Shown piece by piece: positions 12,524 to 23,300 of a DNA stretch of 64,000 bases (position 1 is its first letter; each line of letters opens with the position of its first letter). The notes beneath the pieces were generated by a model. That model had not been told where the DNA came from. It did no database searches and saw only the letters and a list, made by a program, of their open reading frames with translations. The position numbers were made by a program, and so were the translations under genes. Source of the stretch: Membranipora membranacea. Its lineage: Eukaryota > Bryozoa > Gymnolaemata > Cheilostomatida > Membraniporidae. The stretch covers positions 22,315,681 through 22,379,680 of the forward strand of contig OU612071.1 in the NCBI GenBank assembly GCA_914767715.1, written 5' to 3'.

Positions 12524-13306
12524 ATACTACCATACGAAAAATCCACCAACGGTGACCTATATATGACAGGTTCCTATGACATGTTTCGGGTTTCTGAAGC
12601 GTCCCCCATCAGCAGCATCATTTCGGATTTTGGGCAAGCTTAATTTAGCCTTGGCTTTATGACATATATTTCTCATTGGTGGGCTTTTCATTCTTGCACT
12701 ACCACACCACACTTGGTAGGCTATGTTTGGTTTCGGGGTGAAACATTCACACCCATCAAATCAATGTATCCAGTCTCAGCGTAAATCCTAACCAATTATC
12801 ACAGTATGAAAGTCAGAACTAGATCAAGTTGTGACTTTTCTTTGAGTTGGGGTGGGGGGAGGGGGGGTTGGGGCTACAGGCATATTAACGACTAGCAGCT
12901 ACCATAAGATAACAAGTGCGAAAGCAAGAATTTTATGTATTGTTAATGATCGATCCGCAAATCCCACGAATAGTTTAAAAAAAGAAAGGTTCAAAAAATG
13001 AGTTATAAAAATGTTGAGTTGTAAGTACAATGGCAGGTAATGTCGACTAGCTGAGCCAATATAAAATGAGAACATAATACTATTATGCGTGCATAAGGAT
13101 ACTAAAATAAAATGATAAAAACAAAAAACAAAACGATTTTAATACTTGTTATTTATACTGGTTATAGTCTATGATTGGCCTCAGTCGGGTCATGTTGGCA
13201 GATCAGTTCAGGTCAGTATAGCTTTTCTCAATCGCATCTTCTACATCTTGGTCCCACGACATAGGCATGTATGTTGCTGGAGCATGAGCACGGGGTCCTC
13301 CTCGAT

Positions 13307-14155
13307 GAATAAAACACCCTGTTATTTCTAAATATGACCACTAAAACTTGGTACACCCAATGAATTTTATAGAACATATAGTAATAAAGTATAAAATGTG
13401 ATCAGTATATCTGGCAATCAAATATTGTCCGTGCAATAACAACTTACATTATAGCTGCTTCTGACCTGAAGAGTTTGTATGAAAAATGGTGCATCGACTA
13501 TTGCAAATTAAAGGTTTTGCTCAGCATTTTCACTTACTTAATTGCATCTGATCTTTCCAACTGTCAGACACGTAACGGTAAGATGGATAATACTGATGGT
13601 CCTTGAGTATGGTTTAATTTCAAATGTATTTTGTAAACTAAAGGCTTGAAATCCGAGCTCAGAACACTGAGTCTTTGCTCTTCATATCTTGCATGATAAT
13701 ATTGTTGGAGATTAGCTACTTCCGGATCAATCTTGCTGACATTTTAAACTAGCATAAGCTAGTAATTTTGGTCTTAGATTGACATGGTATTCCTACACAT
13801 CCCTCCCTGATACACATGTATCAATCTGCGTAAAAGTCAACAAATTATAAGCAGTGGAATCTTTCAATAGTGTTGAGGGTTTATAATCTCACATATGACC
13901 TGGATGTTTAGTGTTTCCCCGACATTTGGTGGGTATTCCTCTTGAGACTTTATTTTTGAAGAAAATTAACTGGCAAAACAACAGGTCTCTTCATCGTACA
14001 GGAAATAAGATTTGATAAAATACCACAGTTTAACTCACCTTGTGGGTATAATCCGCTGGTTTGTGACAGGACATGAATAAAATAGTTGATAGGGATAAGA
14101 AATTGAACTATTATCATGGATGATTTAAATGCAGCCCAGACTGGCCCAATCAATC
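13307..14155 (+). repeat. Internal repeat shared with copy 2
   Basis: About 850 bases here match 29623-30470 in the same orientation, beginning AATAAAACACCCTG and ending near CTGGCCCAATCAATC. The match supports common origin of the two transposon copies. Confidence 0.85.
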
Positions 14156-15120
14156 ACATAAATATTGAGTTTAATGTGCATGCTGTAGAGAAAATAAAAG
14201 TGGCTCAGACTGGCCAAATCAATCGATAATTTAGTGGCTGTATATTTACCAAGACTTATCTTATCAGACATGGCTGAATACAGGGAGGCGGGTCATTTTG
14301 GACCGAATAAGAGTGTGTGCATCTGTTTACAAAACGGCCTCATGATGAGCGCGGATCCTTACATAACGATCGATTATTCCCACACAACGCTGCTTGCATA
14401 CTCAGCAGAACTGAATAATGAGAGATGGCCTGACTCTATAATCTTTGATAAACTATTTTTTCATGCTACTGCATAAAAATGTATGGAGTTTTAAAAGGCG
14501 CAGTGACGTCGGTCATGAGGAATGCACTAAATTAGGGAGGACCCTGTTCATGCTTCAATTAACCAGTAGTTTTTTCAAAAGTATTTATATGTTTATGAGA
14601 TTACCCAACAGCATGGAAACTGTTGTTAAAATTTAAATTTCGCATATTAATTATTCGGAAAATATCCAAAATATTACTTCCCTAATAAAATTATAAGGTG
14701 TTTGGAAAGTTACCAATGATATCATACATTGTGGATTTACAAAATCGATATTCATTAATGATTCACTATAGTAAGTTTTCCTATTCTTGGCCAGGTCGCT
14801 AAATTTAAATCAGTGAATATTTTTATCCTATAGCGTATTGTAGATATTGGTAAGGGTGCGAATTACAAATTCTTAGTACCAGCAGCTTGACTCTAATGAC
14901 TCTCTGTGGGTTCTGTTTAATACATTAGGAAGTCGCAGACAGAAGAAAAATCTTCAGCCTTTCCTACCTTAGAAAATTTGAATCAGATGAAGCTGCACTC
15001 ATGTTGCAGACTTAGGTCCCTGGACAACTTTGTAGATCTTGGCTCAATATAGACTATACATAGGTACAAACTGATTTGATACACAGCTTTTTAAATATCC
15101 CGCCACCACCACCGTTCTCC
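14156..15120 (+). other. Extra block in copy 1, with degenerate repeat end
   Basis: Absent from copy 2. It carries an open frame at 14234-14476 of protein-like composition but unknown identity. At 14498-14605 there is a degraded copy of the right terminal repeat (GCGCAGTGACGTC ... AAGTATTTATATGTTTATG), so it probably derives from another member of the same transposon family inserted or recombined here. Confidence 0.5.
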
Positions 15121-15843
15121 GAGGGAACAAACTAGTGTTATAGATATCACCGGTAAGGATCAAATAATCTGATGCGCCATACACTACTACACAGCGGTCA
15201 AGGTGACTTGCTTGTGTTGTATCTACAGTTAATATTTACTTGTGATGGCTGCTGAGATGTTTTTTTTTTAGTTCACCGCACTAAAATTCCATCAGTAGCC
15301 ACGAGGAAGAACCGTGAAGAAAAAAAAAAAATGTTCTGAGTTGTTAAGCATTTAGTTGTCAAAAAAACATTTGGAATCTGACCTTACTCAAGGACCATTA
15401 GTGTTTCCCATCTTTCGTTAACACGCCTGACAGCTGGAAAGATCAGATGCGGCTTATTGGGTAAAATTCTGAGCAAAACCTTGAACTTTGAAAAGTTGAC
15501 GCACCATTTTCCATACAAATGTTAAGACCAGAAACATGCTATAGCATATATTGTTATGGCACACACAATATCTGATGGCACGTTATACGGATCATATTTC
15601 ATACTTCATTAGTACATGTTCTGTAAAATTCACCGGTTTTACCCGGTTGTAGTGGTCATATTTAGAAAAAAGAAGGTCTTTTATTCACACATTGCATTTT
15701 TGTGGAGATCACTCCTCTTCTGACCTATGCACTACAGAGAAAAAGTGAATAGCGCAGTGACGTCACGCCACTGAATTAGAGAAGACACTGAGCCTGTATC
15801 AAATAGCCAATAGTTTCCAATCTAGAGTATTTATATATTTATG
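15121..15843 (+). repeat. Right part and long terminal inverted repeat, copy 1
   Basis: Matches 30475-31060 of copy 2. The last 260 bases are the inverse of the left repeat. They include the conserved GCGCAGTGACGTCAC block followed by AATTAGAGAAGACACTGAG. Confidence 0.8.
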
Positions 15844-15851
15844 GTTAAATG
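15844..15851 (+). repeat. Target-site duplication GTTAAATG (right)
   Basis: Identical to 9709-9716. Confidence 0.8.
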
Positions 15852-16347
15852 GTACCTAGTTTAAGTGGTGACAACTCTCGGAGAGAACTTTTGAAATTGT
15901 TTGTTGTAATGGCCGTAATGCCTTGATGTGTCCAACTAAGAAAAGATCGCAAATTATCCTATAGATCTCACGGGTGCAGGAATATTATAGGTTGCTGTGA
16001 GTTTGATCGGGTACCTCACAAAGAATCCCCATAATGCCACATGGAACAAGATAACTTTCAGCTAGACTGCCGAAATGCAGATGTTCAATGTCGTCGTCTG
16101 TGGTTTGAACTTGATGTTTCGAACATAAGTGGAATGGAAAACTGCACCTGCGAGGAATTATGGCAAACTTGTGTGCATAGATGCAAAAGAAGTCAGTATC
16201 AAGCCAACTCCTTGATCTAAAAGACTTTGAGGCTACCCAAGACCAATGCATGTTACAGTCAGGCTTTTTAGGATAAAGTTCTGTCAAATTCGCATGGTAA
16301 AAAATTCAATGCTCTTCTTGGTAAGAATCAATGATGTTTGAAAAGTG
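15852..16347. other. Spacer, no supported gene
   Basis: The minus-strand frame at 15985-16287 has no recognisable motif. Confidence 0.4.
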
Positions 16348-16397
16348 CCTCCCATCAGTGGCGTATATTAGCACTCACGGCCCACGGATATCCGTGA

Positions 16398-16486
16398 GTG
16401 GCTGAATAGCTCAGTGTGTAGAGCGTCCGCTTTATAATCACTGTTAATAAGATTGTTGTGGGTTCGAATCCCATCAAGGTCAGTTT
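16398..16486 (+). other. tRNA-like segment with A and B boxes
   Basis: TAGCTCAGTGTGTAGAGCG resembles a tRNA D arm (A box) and GGTTCGAATCC a T arm (B box), followed shortly by a run of eight T. The T stem pairs, but the acceptor stem does not close and the anticodon region is too long, so it is a tRNA pseudogene or SINE head rather than a working tRNA. It sits inside the hAT MITE. Confidence 0.7.
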
Positions 16487-16638
16487 TTTTTCAAATGGGT
16501 GCTTTATAACTGGAGAATTTTTACCGTAGTCTTTTACTGCTATTGAGTTGTTTTCTGAAAGTACCCAACAGCTCAGTGAGCTATTGAAATACCTCTCTGC
16601 TTGCACTATTTTGCTACCGATATGCAAAAATTTCCGTG

Positions 16639-16714
16639 GTGGGAGGGCGCTTGGGCGCCCCTCCCACACCCTCCCCGCCACGCCTACGGCGTGTGGATCG
16701 GGCTGCGCCCGATT
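16639..16714. repeat. Cluster of three G+C-rich stem-loops in MITE
   Basis: Three consecutive palindromes: GGGAGGGCGC/GCGCCCCTCCC, CACGCC-TAC-GGCGTG and ATCGGGC-TGC-GCCCGAT. They stand out in an A+T-rich window. The other copy (about 39530-39615) keeps all three stems, with the first loop changed from TTGG to TTAA. Confidence 0.8.
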
Positions 16715-16780
16715 ATTATGCTCATCTCTGAAAATTCAGTGAGTGAAATTTTTTAGAATATACGCCCCTGCCTCCCATGA

Positions 16781-17331
16781 GGGACGGTAACACTCATTCT
16801 CTGCATTATGATGTCACAGGGAACACGATGTGATGTGCTTACTCATAAGTAACAGCCTGACTGTACCATGCATTGGGCTTTGGGTAGTCTTTAATTGATT
16901 AATAAAACAAGAATGAACAATCTTATTATCAATAATTTATGGTATGGAACCAACATTTGGTATACATGTTATTATGATCCATCCTATGTGTGGTTGTCTT
17001 CATGAGGATTAATTTCACATCATTGTAATCCCTGTTAATGAGCAATGAACATCCACATGCGTCTATCCCTTCTGCTGTCTCTTCCTCTTCCAAATGTAAT
17101 AAATAAGGTGGCAATAGGATCAAGGCAAAGACACCAGACTTTGCACAATTGACTCAAATGGAATTCAATTATGTGCTCTTAAGCTTTTTTATATGGATAA
17201 TAAGGAATTCCTTCAGAGTAAATATCGGGAAATCTATTTTACCGCAAGCAAAAATCTTCAACTTGTAGGGCACGAGTTTTGTTTGCACTGATTTTGCCTG
17301 AAATTTTCTCATTTCAAAACTTTACCTGCAG
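16781..17331. other. Spacer before receptor gene
   Basis: No start exon with signal peptide for the downstream receptor gene could be recognised here. Confidence 0.35.
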
Positions 17332-20300
17332 GTGGAGTTCAGTTTTACAGTTTACAGTGAGTATCAGCCGCAGCATACAGGTTATGAAGAAAGCAAATAC
17401 ATATGTCTCAAACCGGACAATGTGAGTCATGTTAATACAATGATCACATCTACCTACATTTGCTTGATGTAGCTAAAATTAGTGTTAGCTAACATTATGT
17501 GACATCAAAACTAGCGTAATTATATTTACCTATAATTCCCTCTAAAGGGTATTTTTTCCCTGATTGCCAACTGAGGATCATCAGGTAGTAAATATACATA
17601 GTAGTTGTGTCATCGCTATGATGCCTTTCAATCTGTCATTTGCACACCTTCAGGCAACCATAGCCTCCTTTATAGACACTTTATATCAGAATGTTAGTTG
17701 TTTCCAGTGCTGCAAGTACTGAATTATTGTATTATGTTGTATTTAATTTATTATACCACTGTTGTATTATACCTTGGCAGTATTATACCTTTGCTGTGTA
17801 GGAAGAGAGTGCCTGTGCGGTGACCACTGTTTTCCAAGGTGAAGACTTCATAGTGTCGTGTGAAATCGACTATCAGGCGGATCTCTGTATTTATCCGCAC
17901 AATGCCAGTCAAGTACACTACTACTGGGCTGTCTTCAGAAACAGGGTATTGGTATGCTTGTTGGGGAAATAACTGTACGTGTGGTAATTACTATAACATC
18001 TCCACTGGCCAGTGTCTTAATGTATATTTGAGCAGCAGTATCAGCGTGCACTGGCCTATGTAGTTTCCCATATAAGATGGGGTCGTCATAGGTTGACTCT
18101 GCATTCCCCATTTCTACTATCTGTTTTCAATGAGTTTCATACAGAGTTGTCTGCCCTTCGCAACTCTCATAAAGTTGGTTGCTTTTGATTGATTTGAATT
18201 TCGTCGCACTATAACTAAGTAGTAGGCCTATCAAATGTTTTGTAGATTGAACCAAACGAACCAGGTTTCATTGTGACTATAACTCCTCATGGACTGATGG
18301 AGTTTGTGATTTTAAATGTCACTGTAGAGCTGAACGATGACGTTATGATGGGTTACGCGGAAAGAGTTGACCCTGGGAGTGGTATGCTTAATAATGAATA
18401 CTCAAATATATAGATGATTTCCATATCACTTCTTCAGTATTGCATATTCTCCCGACCAAATAATATTTCTGTTTCCATGAATTTGACTGTGAAACGGTAT
18501 TATTCTTCTCTTTTGTATACAGAGACCAGAGTACTTGATGTACCACATGGTCTTATATGCACATTACCTACAATATACTTGATCAGTGAATAAAGTGGAT
18601 AAATAAAAATGATAACATAGATATGACACTCAGTAGTCAGTCCCAGCACATGTCAGTACTCTGTTACCATCTAATAAAGCAATGTTGTCAGCGGTGCTGG
18701 TTTTGGCAAAAAATGCTCTGGTATTTCACTGAAAGAATCTTACTACAAATTGTTTTATTAGTCAACCACTCGGCCATTGTAACCATTCGGTCATAAAAAC
18801 TTATGACTGGTATTTCCAATTCTTAGCCTTCAGCGTATTGTATTTCATTATTTCAGGTCACCTTATCAAAACTACAGGTAGATAAAAACAACCTGACATA
18901 TCTTTTATTATATTATATTATATTATATTATATTATATATATTGTAAGTATTCATTTATTAACAGATCTAAATACCCGGCCGTCATTATCGTAACTGTCT
19001 TTATACACATCTAAAAAAAATTTGTGTCATTTCATTCTTTGTATATCTAGTTACAAGTGCCATGCACATCGTTCTTATGCCAGAATAAATATTTGCTATA
19101 TATGTTATTGTTTATAAGTTGTCTAATTGATTCTATATTGACCTCCTACTGTAATGGTGACAAGGCAGCTAAGACTGGGGCTTGGGCTTGTCCTCACACG
19201 CTAGTATTACATTTCATAATAAAGCAATTGCCCTGCATAAAAACAGTTTCCATAACATTTATTAATTATATTTAATATCAGAGCACTACTGGTGAGCCTG
19301 AGGTTAATGAGACCATAAACGGTGTGGGGTTCCACTTTCCACGACTTCCTTATGTGAATCTCAGCTCAGCTCCAGCTTCCAGCTCAATAATAATGTATTA
19401 AACCTGTAAGAAGCTTACTCTTCTAAAGATAGTCCTCATTGTGAAAACCCATTCATGATCAGACCAGCAGTTGTAGGCGAAAACCTTCACTGACGACAAC
19501 TTTCTTGATATTTGAAGATGCATATTATGAAGGGGATTTCAACCGGATCGCTGTGAAAGATCTCGAGTTCAATGTTCATGCTGTGACCAAGACAACTGAT
19601 GAGGCTGAATGCACAGTACAATATGAGTACAACCCGAACTATGTCTTCCAAATCAGGTACCAGATGTCATCCTATTATTGTCGAAGCCATTTATTGTCTT
19701 CTATTATGAACCTTTAACCCTTTTACCATTGCTTTCACTTCGCCGTCGAGGCTCAGAACAGTAAATTGTAGTTGGCAGCATTGGTTTTAAGATTGGATTG
19801 TTGATGTATTTTCCGATTGTCTAATATTTATTGTTTTCATCTACCCATATTTCCCAAATTGTGTGAATAGAAATCCACACATTTGCATTTAATTTTTATA
19901 TAAAGCAGTATGCATACAAGGTTTCATCAATGCATCTTCCAGTATGATATCCATATACATAAATGCTTGTAATATTATGATTATGGTTTTAGTTATCGTT
20001 AGTTATAGACATGGTCTCACTGGGAATTCAAGAAAATTGCATTGTGGGCTATTGATTGTCCTGCCCAGAAGAAGTTAGTAAGTGATACCAGAGAGATGAT
20101 CTGTGTTAGAGGAATATTCTTGTAGATGTCATGTTTGATTATTTGTAGATTTTTAGATATGCAGCTCCTGTGGATTAGTAATTGGACACAGAACAAGCTT
20201 GAGTATGACGAGGATTATTTTAGCTTTGATAATACACTTCCAGACTGGTAATGAGTTGCACATGACTCTATTGAACATCAATTCTTTGCCAAGGAAATTA

Positions 20301-23300
20301 GTTGGGTGCTTGAAAATATCTCTACCTTTGTCATGTTGTAGTTCTTAAAGTGGTTAAGACGGTTGGTAGTAATTGATTTTAATTACTTGACAACCTTTCC
20401 TAAGCCTTCATCAAGTTCCTAATCATGTCTGCAACATGAGCGCAACTGTGGCCATTCTCAAAAGGTTATCTCAGTTGTAAATGATTACGAACTAAAGCAA
20501 GGGACAACAACTTCAAAAAGTGCCTCGTAATAAGCATATCTATATGCACAGAAATATTTTGCTGTGCACCATCCCAATGAATACAGAAACAGTCGGAGCC
20601 GGTTCTACAGAATTCTTAGAACCAAACGTGATGTGACATGAGGACCTATGATTATGTATTACAGGTTGGAAATAGAGTGGTTGAACAAGACCCTCGTTAG
20701 TTTTCTGGTGGAAGGCGAAAACCCAATAGCCGAGCCGCATCGTAGTGTACCTCCAGATGAGCGACTCTATTTTAATGTCACGCTGACCAGCACGTTTGAA
20801 GTACAACCCAATCTGGGTGGCTTACTGAAATGTACACTGAACAGAGCCGTGTTTATGATGTCAGAAGGGATAACCATCTACAGTAAGATGGTATAGATGG
20901 GTAGATATGGATTCATTTTAAAAAAAGTACAAGTGCAAATGAAAGTTGTGCACGCCTTCTATCAACCACATAATAAAATGTTGATGTCTGGCTTTTGTAG
21001 TTTGGTGCTGTTGAGTCTGATCCTTTTGAGGCGACCCTTACTAGGTTGGAGGGAAAAACCAACAAAGTACTACTGCAGAACAGACGTTTAAGATCGACGC
21101 TCCAGAAATACTCCAGAGTTATAAAGTCAAATCTAACAGGTCTAAAGCTCTGTTTTTTTGAGCACTGAGTTTGATGTTAACATGACATGAAAGTGATAGC
21201 CTGGAAGATCGTGTAATTTAAGCGATTAAACTAGGAAGAGTGTTCTGTTAGTTTGAGCCCTCAATCCCTTACTCCACCTCTTCCCTCGTCTGAATGCCCG
21301 GCAATGGAAAACTGCAAATGGTCACCTTTGAGTCTTAGGCGTTATTAAAATAATTGCTAAGACTAGAATTATGTTAGCTAACGTTTTTGCTCTGATTGAT
21401 CAATTGTATTTATAATTGGAGCTGCTATGTAGGCACTTGCTATGTAGATGCCCACCACTCAAGTAGCGTCCTGCCTCAGTAATCAAGACAAAATATAAAT
21501 CAATAGGGATGTAGATTTTGTGTGTTTTAATTTGAAGTCTGATTGATTTACAGGGTTGGAGTTTGGTGACAAGATAGGCTCAGGAAACTTTGGAGTGGTT
21601 CACAAGGCCACACCCTATGGTAGCGGAGATGTGGTTGCTGTCAAAGTAGTGAAAAGTAGGAAAACATGCTGCCATCATGCGGCTCTTAGCTAAAAACTTA
21701 ATCAAGTGGTTGTGTGGATGATACAGAATGTTATTTTGACTGTTGGTCATTGTTGATTGGAACCAAAACCACATCTGTCGGGGGTCACAAAATATGTTGC
21801 TGGCGACATGCCTTCTATTGGTGATAATATTACTCAACGAAATATTGAAAGTCTGCACATCACATTGCAGAAAATGCCACATTCGAGTCTCTAAAGGACT
21901 TGGTACTGGAAGCGTCTTGTCCGGCTATGGTAGGGCAACACAGGAACATTGTGTCCATAATCTCTGTCTGCCTGGACAAAAAGAGTCCTTTCATCGCCAC
22001 GAATACTGCAGACATGGTGAGTTTTTCTCAATTTTCTTCTAAGAACGGGTTTACTGATGATAATAAAAACTAGCTAATTTCATATCTGGCAAACAAGCTG
22101 CATGATTGTACTGAGCAGCAAAGCATGTAGTATGCATCAAACTCGATGCTGTACATTGAGTGATCACAGACTTAAAGATTTATTCCCTTGTAACCACATA
22201 AAGATGGCAACCATCATTGTCACCATTGTTTTGAATCAGTAAAAGATGAACATATTATTAAGGTTTACTGATGACAGAAACCAATATTTTGAGAGCAAAG
22301 CAAATTAATCTGCCTGTTTTTTCTGGTTTCTTGGTGCAGCGTAAGCACATAGCAATGGAGTACCCAAGGAATTGGCGCTACTCATGCGTGTTAGACTGAC
22401 CACATAAAAGCTGACCCCTAACCATTATATAAAAAAGGGGAAACAACTCTACAAGCTTATAATTCGATTTAACTTGTCCAACCATAGGGCATAAAACCAA
22501 GCATCTAACAGATAGAAGAGCAAAATAATTGTAAATTATTTCAATTTGAAACTGACTATACAAAAAGGAATGGGTCCAACTGAGTTGGACAGGCTACCAC
22601 ATAACTCCTATTCATGGGCGCTATCCCACTACTGCACCATGCTGAAGCTTTTGCCTGCTGTGTTTCCACCCTGGGCCGGTACGCTCCTCCTTAAACAACC
22701 TGGTCACCATGAGCTCCCCTAGGTTACCATATTGACACCGTGCTTAGTGCGGACGCCCAATCGACATAGGTGGACCTGCAGCAGAACCCCTGCCCTCAAG
22801 CCGTCCACCAAACCTAGCCTCAAAGTAACTGGATTACAGGAGCACGCCACAACTCCCAGCTGATTACGAGACAAATTTAGACAAGTTTTATAGTTAACGT
22901 CTGACATTGCGTACACATTGCACCAATCAAATCTGGAGTTTGTCATTCTAAGCCAATGATTGATAGATGATTGATGAGTACTTTATTATAGGATCTAAAT
23001 ACATTGAAAAGGGTATTTTATTAATCTGATTGATTATTAATTCAAGTTCTATAGTCAACTTTGAAATTGAAGGGATTCTGCCCTATAATTCTCCTAACTC
23101 TACATAAATATGAATAATGCCCTCCGATATATCCATGACGATGACCACTTTATGAACAACTTTCTTGCTAAATGCCCCTCAGGCAGGTATCAAACAATTA
23201 AACACAGAAGTGCCCTTGGTAAAGACTGTTTTTTGAGGCATGCTATCCATATTTTAAATGATATTCTCTTTTAATCATCCATCAGTGTTGAAACTTATTT

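Larger units (their letters stand above)
9717..15843. mobile_element. 6.1-kb DNA transposon with 8-bp TSD, family copy 1
   Basis: The left end (9717-9758, starting CATAAACATACAAATAC) is the inverted repeat of the right end at 15843 and matches the ends of a second copy at 29476-31060. GTTAAATG flanks both sides. The right inverted repeat is long (roughly 260 bases, to about 15580). The left repeat is split: its first 42 bases are at 9717-9758 and it resumes at 13307. The 3.5 kb between holds a PIF/Harbinger transposase gene and other sequence and replaces about 115 bases present in copy 2. Copy 1 also has about 960 extra bases at 14156-15120 with a degenerate extra repeat end at 14498-14605. 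An 8-bp duplication with CAT-starting ends fits hAT or P superfamilies; no matching transposase is visible. Confidence 0.75.
16356..16772 (+). mobile_element. hAT-type MITE with tRNA-like insert, copy A
   Basis: 417-bp element with ends CAGTGGCGTATATT... and ...AATATACGCCCCTG (inverse CAGGGGCGTATATT). It is flanked by a perfect 8-bp duplication CCTCCCAT at 16348-16355 and 16773-16780. CAG-starting ends with 8-bp duplication are typical of hAT elements. Inside are a tRNA-like Pol III segment (16398-16486) and a cluster of three G+C-rich hairpins (16639-16714). A second copy, inverted, lies at 39475-42988 with its own duplication. No coding capacity. Confidence 0.88.

Noticed and set aside
16398-16486. 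Functional tRNA gene
   Set aside because: A and B boxes are present, but the acceptor stem does not pair and the anticodon arm is too long; it is part of a MITE.
22719-22946. Minus-strand ORF and an Alu-like stretch
   Set aside because: The ORF overlaps the 7SL gene and the Alu likeness is fully explained by 7SL ancestry; it is not a protein or a primate contaminant.
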